From positions 930,001 to 994,000 of the forward strand of contig NC_031672.1 in assembly GCF_001640025.1 (NCBI RefSeq): a DNA stretch of 64,000 bases, read 5' to 3'. The notes beneath the pieces are model-generated. The model saw only the letters and a list, made by a program, of their open reading frames with translations. It was not told where the DNA came from and ran no database searches. Source of the stretch: Sugiyamaella lignohabitans. Its lineage: Eukaryota; Ascomycota; Dipodascomycetes; Dipodascales; Trichomonascaceae. Below, one piece after another: positions 50,977 through 61,149 of this stretch (position 1 is its first letter; every line of letters starts with the position of its first letter). The translations under genes and the position numbers were made by a program.

Positions 50977-51652
50977 TGACTTGTTAAAATGTTCATTAGT
51001 GTGAAATCCCTGTTCTTTTATGGATGCTCCTGATATACATAACATGCGGCGATGGGTGGTATTATGCATATAACTTTCAAAATGAGGTACTGCTCGCTTG
51101 ACAGGTCAATTTTGCCTTGTCGCGCACCTTTAATCTATATTCCTTTTCGTTCCTGGATCATGCAATGTTTCTTTTAATAAACCGAAGGTTTGAGCATTGA
51201 ACATTGATCAGGAACTAATGACCGTAGACCGAGTTAAACATATACCAATGAGTACGCTTCCAAAATGAGTTACTTATAGCCATAGCCTCTAAATAGGAAA
51301 TAAGCTCGTCTCGAACCCACCAAACAAATATTAAGTGTAGCACAGAGAATGCTATCATAGAGAAGATTGTGAGGCCCAAGCGCCTGTTATTCTTAAGCGG
51401 GTCATAGCTCTTTAAACGTTCAAAAGCAAAGTGCTTCAAGGGCTACTAGGGGGCCTTGGAGGTTAGACGGCTAGCCACGACTTAATAATGTCGCATGATC
51501 TAGCGACGTGAACATGCAAGTATCACATCCCTGCATACCCCGGAAAGTTACATGCACAACAATGTTTTTCTCGTCTCTCTGCTGCTACAAGGAAGTAGTT
51601 ACCTGCAACACTCTTGTCTTCTACATACAAGCTGATATTCCCTCTCGTGACG
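50977..51652. promoter_or_regulatory. divergent promoter of A1 and B1
   Basis: 676 bp. The part next to A1 is similar to the sequence before A2. A frame of about 74 codons (51215-51439, minus) contains a hydrophobic stretch but has no ATG. No clear regulatory site recognised. Confidence 0.4.
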
Positions 51653-53070
51653 ATGAGTAGCAGTGAATCTCGTAAGTAGAGACAGTACAGCAAACTGGAG
51701 GAGTAATCTAACAGAGCTCAGCAGATATCATTGCTAACCTGCCCCCGGTAACAACCAGTTACATCATAGGCCTACTCGGCGAGTCAATTAAACCACCTAC
51801 ACCTGAAGAAGGCACTGAAATTTCCGCACAGAGCAGCATCATCAATCGCTTTTACGAGTACAATGGAAATATCATTTTCAAAAACAACAAAGAATTCTTC
51901 GATATGTTCCCAATTAAACAAATAAGGGAACTAATCAGTAGTCGTAAACCGTCAAGATTCCACAAGCTGAGAAGTGGCCACAATTTGTCAAACGATACGT
52001 CACTCCCTAAAAGCTTCAGGAGCGAATCAGAGGTGGAGGAATGGATCCAAGCCATCCTGAGAAACCTGATAGATGCGATGATTAATCCGCTCTTGGATGA
52101 TGAATATGACCCTGTCAAGAAACTTCTAAAAGATGAACTCAAAACCGTGATTTCTGAATTTCAAGAGAGATTTAAAAAAAGCCTTCGACATTTACAAAAC
52201 GCGATCAAAAGACTCCCGAGTTCAAAAGTGAAAGTACAGCTTAAGCTGGAAAAACACCAAGGCATTCTTAAATATATGCTGGAAAGATTTGCAATGAATT
52301 ATAAAGTGCTGCTAACTAGAGCATCCACCACCATCATAGGCACTACCACAGATTTCGACAATGTAGCAAAGCTACTCAAAAAAACTGTCAGAAACATGAA
52401 AGTCATCACTAAAGCATTTTTTCAGGACGCCATTCAAAGCTATCAAAGTAATAGACGGGTTAGTGGCCGCCGTCCCTTAGTCAAACAGACAAAAAACATG
52501 ATCAAGAAATTAGTGGATCTACTCAGCCATCTCAAAGATATACCCGCTCAACTAGTTCGTTGCGATTCCAACGGACTGTTTGATATCAAGAGACAGAACG
52601 CCGATCTCCGAGCTACCTTAGAGCCGGCACCCACTAATCGTAAACCCAAGGCTGATATTTATATCAGCAGGGGCGAAACTGTCACGGTTGTGGAGTGTAA
52701 AAGAAGATCGGCCCTTAGCCTAAAAGCAGTGTTTAAGGAAAACACAGCAAACTCCCGTCACCTACTCTCCCAGTTATCCAAGTACATGTATGGATACTGT
52801 AGTGGTCAGACAGTCCTGACTACATTGGGAGAATGGGGTTTTATAAGCTACGACGTAGCGCAAGACTATAACGTTACCATCAACGCACATTTTTCAAAAC
52901 TGCAAAAGGCAGGTGTGCATTCAGTGCGATGGAAATTAATCGCGTATATATTCGCGATGATGAAGGAAGACCCTGATATGATACGGAGAATTCGTAAGAT
53001 GCACCGTGCTGGATGCCGTCAATATAAGATGACAGGCTTGACCAACATTTTCGACGTGGAAATGACATGA
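51653..53070 (+). CDS. Gene B1: PD-(D/E)XK nuclease-like protein, one intron
   Basis: Exons 51653-51671 (ATGAGTAGCAGTGAATCTC) and 51722-53070, joined across a 50-nt intron (GTAAGT; ATCTAAC; acceptor CAGCAG, where either AG keeps the frame). Product 455 residues. Residues 75-290 are basic and helical (LLDDEYDPVKKLLKDELKTVI; long Lys/Arg-rich helices). The C-terminal part has an intact restriction-endonuclease core: KADIYI with D318, then VVECKRR with E331 and K333 (D-x12-E-x-K), then LSQLSKYMYGYCSGQTVLTT and WGFISYD, a layout typical of fungal nuclease domains. No signal peptide. It probably acts on nucleic acid inside the cell; activity is inferred. Divergent partner of A1. Confidence 0.72.
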
Positions 53071-53646
53071 CTCCAATATGAAATCCTTCTCTAAAAAGGT
53101 AAAACTTAATGCATTGTTCCGCCTATAATTGAAATGTCCAAATTATATCTATTCAACCATCTATGGACTGAGATTTCGTAATCAACCCATGACGAGCAAC
53201 CAGAGTAAATATCACAGCATCTGAGTCTCCCCGATCCATCAGCCAGCTTACCTGTTTGACATCGAGCTCATCCTTCTAATGGTCTTAAGTTATACTCACG
53301 TAGTACCTGCATTACAGCCTCAAATACTGAAATCTTTGTCACGTGACATAATTTCATCCTCTAATATATTAATCCAAACTATAAAGCTGATTATATACCA
53401 ATGATTTTAAAATGGACATTAAAACTTCCGTTCATCCTACTCTGGACTCGAGCGAAGCGCGAGGGTCCACGGGGTATGGGGCAAAGCCACAGAGCCCGCC
53501 GGAGAGAAGCTTCCTATCTATCTAACTAGCTCAGATCTATTGACAAACTCCGAATAAGAAACTCAATTCACGTTCGCCGCCATTCCTCAGAAATTAATGA
53601 TCCACCACAATATACTGATTCTTAAAAACAATCATACTCAACGCTC
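53071..53646. other. B1 3' flank and A2 3' flank
   Basis: No gene. TCACGTGA (53339-53346) recurs at 57051-57058 after the B2 relic in a similar context. The A2 flank with a decayed repeat arm begins at about 53425. Confidence 0.55.
53445..53506. repeat. decayed GC-rich arm, duplicated with gene A
   Basis: Keeps CTCGAGCGAAGCGCGAG and CACGGGGTATGGGGC. It occupies the same place relative to A2 as 48514-48567 does to A1, so it predates the duplication. Confidence 0.7.
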
Positions 53647-55884
53647 TTAATAAAAATATCTTCTTCTCTTTTTTCGACGCTTTTCCTTCGGGCAGTTCTC
53701 AAATTCCTTAAACAGCACTTTCAACTTTTTCCAGTCAACTGAAAAGTCAACATCTTTACTAACTTCTGTAAAACTATACTGGAAATTCGCGAGAACAACA
53801 TCATTACCAGAACGAACCATAATACCATTCTTTTTACCATACTTATGGAATACGCCCAGTTCATGTATTTGTTGGTAGTTCTCTTTGACCGTTTTATACA
53901 AAAGTTGCAGATCTCGACGAACTTTGACCTCTTCTTCAACTGAGATATCTGGACGCTTGAGCTCACTTGCCAATCTTTCCATAAAATCGATGATAGGAAT
54001 GTATTCATTCATACTTTCGGTTACAATGATATTGATTTCGCCTTCTTTTAATACCTCGTAAATATGGGGAATAATACTTCCTTGAACACTGGCTAGCTTC
54101 TCAAATGCCAATTTTTCGGCAGAGAAAAGATGTTCCACACACTTCGGGTAACATCTAAGCGTGGCAAAAGTTCCATTCACTGTGGCGAACTCCTGAATAA
54201 TAGGCAAATAACTTTTCATCACTTTGATCATCAATTGATCCCAATCAGCGGGGAATTGAAAGCGCCCTTGATCAGGCTTTGGTCTAACCACACGCTCCAG
54301 CCTTTGCAAATTCAAGTTGATTGGAGGCAGTCGTCTCTCCTTATCGTGTTCATCAGGTATAAAGAACTCAGTGTGACGAGTGATATTAACCAGGGAAAAC
54401 TCCATGGCATTGGCGGCTGGAAGAATTGAATACGGATTCGGCTCCATCTTTATTTCCATTGCAATGGACTTACCTCGTTTGACGGGATCTTTTTCGTTTG
54501 ACCAGTATGCTAAATAAGCAGCTATCGCGTGTCTGACAGTTGGTTCCGTAGAGTCGTAATTAAGGCGGAATATATCGTAATTCAGCCGACCATCCTTGTA
54601 TCCAGTGATATCAATGAAGAATGTTTCATAAAAACTGGATACTATGTAATGAATAAGATTGGATTTTATTAGATGGAAGCGAAGCTCATCCATTACCAAA
54701 TACCAATGTGGACTACCATAGCATAAATTTAAATCGGAGCTAGACTGAAAATAAATTAATCCCACTATTGTCTGATCCTGATCATCCAATGACTCTATGT
54801 TCTTCATTGAGTGGATGGAATCAATCAAGATTACATCAACGAAAAAATATTCAGCCCCTTTGTCGATATGCCGATATTTGTCGACCTGGAACGACACATC
54901 ATAACCGAGTTTGACATTACTACCTTCAGCAGATAACAATGGTGTTAAAACCAAGTTGCAGATGGCCAAAAATAAACATGGGAGTAATTCATCTGTGTCA
55001 TAAGATTTGAACTCTGACGGAACTGAGGAGTCTCTCTCGTCCAGGCCATTTTCGGCATAATCTGAGCTAAGATCTTCCTCGTAGATTTCTTCACTGACTC
55101 TGTTCAACCGAGAATTAAAACTATCAATAAACAAGCTCTTAAATTCATCTCTGCTTACTTCCCTTGCATTATATCCGTAGCCACCAACCGTCTCAATTCG
55201 AACCAAACCATTACGGTGCCAATTGTGAATAACATCTTCTAGAGGTAGCTGAAGATAGACTTTGACTGCATGTGAAGACCAGCGACCACCCTTCCAGTCT
55301 TGTCCAGTACATAGTAATTTCTCTGGGTTGAGGAATCGGTCAAAGTCTTTGTATGGGCCCTGATTTATGAACTTTTGATAGTCCGAAGCAGCGCGACTCT
55401 CAAGCAGATATCGCTCACCCATTCTCGCATACTTTACATCATAGACATGCTTAGCAGTAGCCCACTGAGTGTGAAAGTCACGTCTTAATTGCTGTAAAAC
55501 TGGGTTACTGTCAGTGATTTGACTTATAACCTTTTTTTTACCCTTCTCCTGTTCCTCCTCCCATACCGCTACAGGGTCAATACAATTATCCAATTGGGGA
55601 TAAATTGAGCCGTCAATGTATTCTTCGGTCGATGGCTTCCATGTATAACGGGTAAATTGCAGAGTACGGAGATCAGACTTGAGTTCGGCCTGGATGCGCC
55701 CAGATTGAGCCAAAAGACTGTCATCATCAGCTTTTACTTTGTAAAGCTGCAAATCATATTGATACTCAAGCTGGAAGGGAGTCAAGAAGGCCTCGCTGAG
55801 AATCGGCACATCTTTGTACTCACCGTCAACACAATCATATATTCGGCGTGTAACCGGGGGACGAGAGGGATTTTTGTCAGTCAT
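53647..55884 (-). CDS. Gene A2: second intact copy of the pseudokinase-like protein
   Basis: 745 residues, same length as A1 and the same domain picture (residues about 330-470 degenerate nuclease-like; 680-686 HKYGKKN; 699-701 ANF). By eye the two proteins differ at E3D, V25D and 18 positions between residues 485 and 560, where charge and proline content change (for example ADRHAEDE in A1, PDEHDKER in A2). The remainder is identical. At DNA level the differing window is 54207-54431 here and 49299-49523 in A1. Its former partner B2 is broken (56180-56815). That A2 stays open while B2 has decayed suggests that A is kept for its own sake or protects against B. Confidence 0.7.
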   Translation of the reverse strand: MTDKNPSRPPVTRRIYDCVDGEYKDVPILSEAFLTPFQLEYQYDLQLYKVKADDDSLLAQSGRIQAELKSDLRTLQFTRYTWKPSTEEYIDGSIYPQLDNCIDPVAVWEEEQEKGKKKVISQITDSNPVLQQLRRDFHTQWATAKHVYDVKYARMGERYLLESRAASDYQKFINQGPYKDFDRFLNPEKLLCTGQDWKGGRWSSHAVKVYLQLPLEDVIHNWHRNGLVRIETVGGYGYNAREVSRDEFKSLFIDSFNSRLNRVSEEIYEEDLSSDYAENGLDERDSSVPSEFKSYDTDELLPCLFLAICNLVLTPLLSAEGSNVKLGYDVSFQVDKYRHIDKGAEYFFVDVILIDSIHSMKNIESLDDQDQTIVGLIYFQSSSDLNLCYGSPHWYLVMDELRFHLIKSNLIHYIVSSFYETFFIDITGYKDGRLNYDIFRLNYDSTEPTVRHAIAAYLAYWSNEKDPVKRGKSIAMEIKMEPNPYSILPAANAMEFSLVNITRHTEFFIPDEHDKERRLPPINLNLQRLERVVRPKPDQGRFQFPADWDQLMIKVMKSYLPIIQEFATVNGTFATLRCYPKCVEHLFSAEKLAFEKLASVQGSIIPHIYEVLKEGEINIIVTESMNEYIPIIDFMERLASELKRPDISVEEEVKVRRDLQLLYKTVKENYQQIHELGVFHKYGKKNGIMVRSGNDVVLANFQYSFTEVSKDVDFSVDWKKLKVLFKEFENCPKEKRRKKRRRYFY

Positions 55885-56179
55885 TAGATTGTTGCAAAGT
55901 TCATAATTGTGAAGTACTAACTGTTGTTTATGGGCACAGGGCGAGATGCGAGTAGTGCATTAAACTTTCAATGAAATTGCTACATGGCAGGTAAATACTA
56001 TGATGTCCCACAACTTTATAATTTATTTTTATGCCGTTCTGTTTCTGAGTCTTGTCTATTACATTCATAACAAGTATTATGTTTGAACTTTAAACATCAG
56101 AACTATAGACCATAGACTAGACTAGTCAACAAACGTAATTTTTAACCAGCAAAATCAGTATACAAGTATAGATACTTAC

Positions 56180-56815
56180 TCACCTGCTCCAGGTTACGAT
56201 CCAAAACTACTCAGAGAGCCAGTTAAACGAGCAGCCGCTCAAAGCGAACCCGAAGTTTCACACGCAGGAGCAAGAAACCTTCTCATATCAGTACAGAAAA
56301 CACCATTGTCACCAAAATGAAGAATTCTTTACTATGTTCCCCCTGAAAAAAAGAAAACTAACCAAAGTCAGTGATCCGTCAAAATTCCACAGGGCTCATC
56401 GAAAAATGGGCCAGATTGTTACTCATGATACCACGCTACTTCAGACCCTCATGAGCTAATCAGATGTGGAGCAATGAGTCCAAGCCATATTGACAAACCT
56501 TATATGCTAATGAACTCACTTTTGGATGATAAATATGAAGCTGACAAGAAACTACTACAAGCTGGACTCAACATTGTGATCGATAAATTTCAAGATGAAT
56601 GCAACACAATCGAGTCACTACCGACACCACTAAAATTAGAAATAGAATGTCTTAAATAAGCACAAAGATAATACACTGCTCCTGAGACACTTTGATGTGG
56701 AATATGAAGTGCCTCTGACTGTTGCGTCAGGATGATTTCAATATTGTACATCTACTAAAAACACTGTCAGAGAAATGAGAAAAGCCTCTTAAACATTTTT
56801 GGAGTTACAATTAGA
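56180..56815 (+). pseudogene. Gene B2 relic, nuclease domain deleted
   Basis: The forward strand shows decayed similarity to B1: an LLREPVK.. stretch opposite LLGESIK.., MFPLKKRKLTK opposite MFPIKQIREL, and LLDDKYEADKKLLQAGLNIV opposite LLDDEYDPVKKLLKDELKTV. Several stops and shifts interrupt it. Similarity ends near the DNA that codes AKLLKKTVRNM in B1. The following roughly 630 bp, which hold the PD-(D/E)XK core in B1, are absent, and the shared downstream flank resumes near 56995. Confidence 0.75.
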
Positions 56816-57500
56816 AGGAAAAGATAGTTTATCAATTTACTCGTTTTCGGTCTATAACGGAAAACATGAGAAAAATTGGTTTTAGAATTATTGGTAAGTC
56901 CACCTTTAATAATTCTCGGAGAGCCTCTGATGTTTGAATTTAGAATGAGATTTCGTAAGAACAATCCATCGAATTTATCCTTCCAATGTTCCTAAGAAAT
57001 ACTCACGAAGTACCTGCCTGCGCTTAAGCCCTGAATATTGAAATCTCCCATCACGTGACAAATAATCTGCATCCCCCTTAACACCCCAGATATTATCCCG
57101 GTATAAAATCGAATTGGACATCCAGACTATATCAGATGTCTGATAAATAGGTGTCTATCTCGTTTGTGTGTGAGGTTGTGTATCTACAACCACTTTTTGC
57201 TACCAAATCTGGCGAGAATAATTTCCTCATACTTAAATAGCGAGTATTAAACAATTCACTTAACCGTAGATCCGATTGACAAAGACAGGTGATTATGAAA
57301 TTTCCTTCCTGAAAATGGAGCCAAACCACAAACATTAATCAACTACGACCAACTCGAGAAATCAGCCGGGAGTCACATCCTGCACATTTCAGAGCATGAG
57401 CTTCCATGGCCTAGAAAAATGAATTGAGCAAACAACCGATAAGCGGAAACTTGGCCATTACCGGTTCACACGAATCTTCTCCGCCAACGGTCCAAACAAT

Positions 57501-57552
57501 CTCCTGCGAAGCAGGAGCACGGGGTCTGGGGCAGAGCCCCAGCCGCCGGAGG
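57501..57552. repeat. GC-rich element, single reverse arm
   Basis: Well-preserved reverse arm in the CMR1 upstream region, the first intact copy right of the A/B island. Confidence 0.9.
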
Positions 57553-57740
57553 CAGTGTCCGTTATAGCGATACACGGAGGCAGCACCCCCGACCCCAGGG
57601 TCGAACCCTGCAGGAACCCCGGGAGAAGTGATATGCACGAGTTAATTGAAAAACGCGTGAGGAGCAAGTGGCACGAGTAAGGTTCGCGATTGACCGTAGA
57701 GTGGGTGAAAAGTGAAGAGAAGAGAAAACAAGGAGAGAAA

Positions 57741-59351
57741 ATGGCGGCCATGAGCGAGCTGGAGAAACAGCGGCTGGCGAATATCGCCAGGAACCAGCAG
57801 TTGTTGAAAGAGCTGGAACTGGCGGGGGCTGGAGATCAGATGTTTTCGGACGTGCGACAGAAGTCGGCGAAGACCGCCAGAAGCAGCAGCAACAGCAGCA
57901 GCAGGACCAGAAGGGCTCCTCGAGTTAAACAGGAGGTGGATCTGGGGCCACGACGAAAGTCTCGGCGTTTGGAAGGCAAAAAAGCCGAGTTCGATATCGA
58001 ACGAGAGACGGCCGAAAGATTGCTGGTTATCGAGAAACAGGCTGCTCAGGAAGACAAGGCTCGAAAAGAGGGCGAACTCAAACTGGCTGATGTGATCAAG
58101 AATGGCGAGTGGGACCAGGCTCTGGGACTGCTTTCGTCTTTGGGAAAAGTGTCTCAGGGTGATTATTTCGAGAAGATCAAGAAAGAAGAAGAACAAGAAG
58201 AAAATGATGGTGGTACACGAGACAGCGACAATAGCGGTTTAAGTTCAGGTAAAAAGAAAGAATTGGTATCTGCTCGCAAAGAACTGTCGAACCTGTCTCT
58301 TCATACGAAAATCAGTCCAAATGATATCAAAGTCACGTCGGAACGGATATTCAGTGTGGCATTCCATCCCTCAGAAACCAAGAGAATTGTTCTTGCGGGT
58401 GATAAAATGGGCGAGTTGGGTTTATGGGATATCGATTCTACCAATAAAATCAAAGATGAAGGTGATTATGAATATGAAACACCCAATATTCTATCGTTTA
58501 AGGTACACACACGGGCCATTGCCACGATTCTGATGCCTCAATTTGCACCGGACAAGGCATATACAGCATCATATGACGGATCAGTACGATGTTTAGACCT
58601 GGGCTCAGGAACTTCTACAGAAGCATTTGTATATGATAGTGATCCCAGAAACCCGGTAGGAGTGAGCGACTGTGCAATGCCAGATGCCAACACGCTATAT
58701 TATACGACATTAGAAGGAGAGTTTGGGATTCATGATCTTCGAGAGAACCAACGCAAACCTAAATCACAGTTGTTGAGATTACATGATAAGAAAATTGGTG
58801 GGTTCTCGTTTAATCCGAATGCTATTCATCAAATAGCCACTGGATCGTTAGACAGGACGTTAAAAGTATGGGATCTTCGAGCCACGTCCGTAATTGCCGA
58901 GTCCGAGGATAATGAAAAGGCACCTCACATGTATGGCGAGTATCAGAGCCGACTGAGTATCAGTGCGACCGACTGGAATTCAGCAGGACAGATTGTGTGT
59001 AACGGGTACGACGATACCATTAACGTGTTTGATCTTTCAACGAGCAAGTCATGGACCAAGTCCGAAACTCACGACATTGTGCCCTCAGTTCGACTCAAAC
59101 ACAACTGTCAAACCGGACGCTGGGTGTCGATTCTGAAATCCCGCTGGCAACCACGACCTGCCGACTCTGTCCAGAAATTCGTCATCGCCAACATGAAACG
59201 GTACCTCGACATTTACTCTGCCGACGGCCAGCAACTGGCCCATCTCGGCCACGAACTCATGTCCGCCGTCCCCGCCGTCGTCCAGTTCCACCCCTCCCAA
59301 AACTGGCTCGTCGGCGGCTCCGCCAGCGGCAAACTGTACTTATGGGAATGA
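57741..59351 (+). CDS. CMR1: Cmr1/WDR76-type WD40 damage-response protein
   Basis: 536 residues from the ATG at 57741; a second ATG three codons on (57750) gives MSELEKQRL and is also plausible, and the frame before 57741 starts with TTG. The N-terminal about 210 residues are basic and coiled (SELEKQRLANIARNQQLLKEL; RRKSRRLEG). The WD40 propeller follows: VAFHPSETKRIVLAGDKMGELGLWDI, YTASYDGSVRCLDL, IATGSLDRTLKVWDLR, and a final VQFHPSQNWLVGGSASGKLYLWE. The order basic tail then seven blades is that of Cmr1, which binds UV-damaged DNA and gathers in nuclear protein-quality foci. In S. cerevisiae it is next to YDL157C. Confidence 0.92.
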   Translation: MAAMSELEKQRLANIARNQQLLKELELAGAGDQMFSDVRQKSAKTARSSSNSSSRTRRAPRVKQEVDLGPRRKSRRLEGKKAEFDIERETAERLLVIEKQAAQEDKARKEGELKLADVIKNGEWDQALGLLSSLGKVSQGDYFEKIKKEEEQEENDGGTRDSDNSGLSSGKKKELVSARKELSNLSLHTKISPNDIKVTSERIFSVAFHPSETKRIVLAGDKMGELGLWDIDSTNKIKDEGDYEYETPNILSFKVHTRAIATILMPQFAPDKAYTASYDGSVRCLDLGSGTSTEAFVYDSDPRNPVGVSDCAMPDANTLYYTTLEGEFGIHDLRENQRKPKSQLLRLHDKKIGGFSFNPNAIHQIATGSLDRTLKVWDLRATSVIAESEDNEKAPHMYGEYQSRLSISATDWNSAGQIVCNGYDDTINVFDLSTSKSWTKSETHDIVPSVRLKHNCQTGRWVSILKSRWQPRPADSVQKFVIANMKRYLDIYSADGQQLAHLGHELMSAVPAVVQFHPSQNWLVGGSASGKLYLWE

Positions 59352-59398
59352 ATGAACTTTGACCACTTTTTCTGGGGCTCTCTGGAGGGGGGTCAATG

Positions 59399-59618
59399 CC
59401 TCCGGCGGCTGGGGCTCCGCCCCAGACCCCGTGGCTCCTGCTTCGCAGGAGATGGCCTGGACCGTCGACGGAGGGGTTCTTGCCTCCGGCGGCTGGGGCT
59501 CCGCCCCAGACCCCGTAGCTCCTGCTTCGCAGGAGTTTGTCGGGACCGTCGACGAAAACGACTCGAGCGAAGCGAGAGGAGCAGCGGGGTCTGGGGCGGA
59601 GCCCCAGCTGCCGGAGGC
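59399..59618. repeat. three GC-rich arms (forward, forward, reverse)
   Basis: Forward arms 59399-59451 and 59483-59535, then reverse arm 59559-59618. The second and third form a complete unit; the first is an extra copy. Starts 47 bp after the CMR1 stop. Confidence 0.9.
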
Positions 59619-60170
59619 AAACCTACCCCCCGGGAACCCCCGGGAAGCAGGGGCCCCCTGCCAGAACCGGTCCGTGATGCACCGAGGTGACTTGGCTTCG
59701 TGGCATCGGATAAACTTTAAAACGCCCCGCAGGGAAGGGTGAGGGATCTGCATGCCCTGTGGACTTCGAGGGAGGAGCGTGGGAGGTGTGTCGCGTGACC
59801 CTGATAGGAGTGCAGAGGTTGTTCGTGGCTGTGGGGGACGGGCAGGGAGGTTGCCGGGACCGTTGACGAAAACGACTCGAGCGAAGCGAGAGGAGCAGCG
59901 GGGTCTGGGGCGGAGCCCCAGCCGCCGGAGGCAAACTTGCCCCCAGAAACCGCCCGGGACCCCCTGCCGGAACCGGTCCGTGATGCACTGGGGTGACTTG
60001 GCTTCGTGGCATCGGATAAACTCTAAGCGTCCCGCAGGGAGGGGAGCGAAATCTGCATGCGCTGTGGGCTTCGAGGGAGGGGTGTGGTTGGTGTGTCGTG
60101 TGATCCAGGTAGGAATGCAGCAGGGGTTGTTTGTAGCTGTGAGGGAGGGGCAGGGAGAAGAGAGCGGGGA
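59560..60170. repeat. tandem duplication of about 0.3 kb
   Basis: Two diverged copies, each with one reverse GC-rich arm followed by AACCGGTCCGTGATGCA and GACTTGGCTTCGTGGCATCG. The first marker lies at 59665 and 59971, so the period is about 306 bp with small indels. Confidence 0.8.
59873..59931. repeat. GC-rich element, reverse arm in the second duplicated unit
   Basis: Reverse arm nearly identical to 59559-59618, carried along by the 0.3-kb duplication. Confidence 0.9.
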
Positions 60171-61149
60171 CGGAACGGCCGGTATCGAGATGTAGCTCGA
60201 TGGGGGGTGACGTTGGTCTGCGTGAACGATGCAGTAATCGTCGCTTTCGGTGTAGGGGCGTATGTTATATGCGACGCGCGACGCATGACAAGTATTTTAA
60301 GTTTATATACAAAAAAAAATGATCTCATAAAAGGGCGTACAAGGTTAATAAAAAATGTGTGGTATTGAGACTCCTGAACTCGATCGACTTTGATTGGCGC
60401 TTTTTCAGTCGGTATCAACCATCTGCCTTTGTTCTGTCAGTGGTAATCTGATAAGTCTAATGATAAGAGAGGTGAAAAGAGAGGTGAAAAGAGAGGGCTG
60501 AAAGTCTGCTGTATGCTGGCTCATCTGAAAAATCCACATCGGCAGTTACTGACATCCAGCCTTACTGGTGGGCATATGTCACTCTTATTCTAAATTTAGC
60601 CTTCATAGCGCCAGATCTTTGCGGTGATAGACCGCAGGATGTGCCTGAAACAGGCAAATGTGTTGCATGTTGAAAATATCCACACTGCTTCATCGTTGAA
60701 CGCACGTGGACCGATCCAGGTTTAGTCTCTCAAGCAGGCTGCTAACGGATATAGCCCAACATGGATTGGACGGGTGATATCGCTTACGCTTAAGCCAGGG
60801 TAGCACGACCAAAGTAGCACGACCCTGACGTGTATGTACGATTCCAGTCGGTGATAGCGCGATCAAGCAAGGGTGAAATTTTAATTTTTTCGGGCCGTGT
60901 CTGCTTCTTATTCGATTTCAGGCCTTATCTGGTTTTATATAAAATATTTTGAACTTAGGCTAACCAAAAACTGATAAGGTTCGGGGATATTGGTATGTAT
61001 TGGGATGTAGTACGAGGTGCTACTGGTGCTACTGGTGCTACTGGTGCTACTGTTGTTGAGGCTGCTTCTTCTGGGTGCTACTGCCTTTCTCGAGATTGTT
61101 TATTAACGTGCTAGTTCTTGTTTAATTCTGTCTGTTATTTTTGGTTGGT

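Larger units (their letters stand above)
55885..57740. other. B2 relic, its flank and CMR1 upstream region
   Basis: Apart from the B2 relic and one repeat arm, the DNA is AT-rich with no gene seen. TCACGTGA at 57051-57058 marks the end of the duplicated unit. A palindromic AGGGTCGAACCCT lies near 57599. Confidence 0.5.

Noticed and set aside
51215..51439. Hydrophobic open frame between A1 and B1
   Set aside because: No ATG at its beginning and no counterpart before A2; could be a relic but cannot be supported as a gene.
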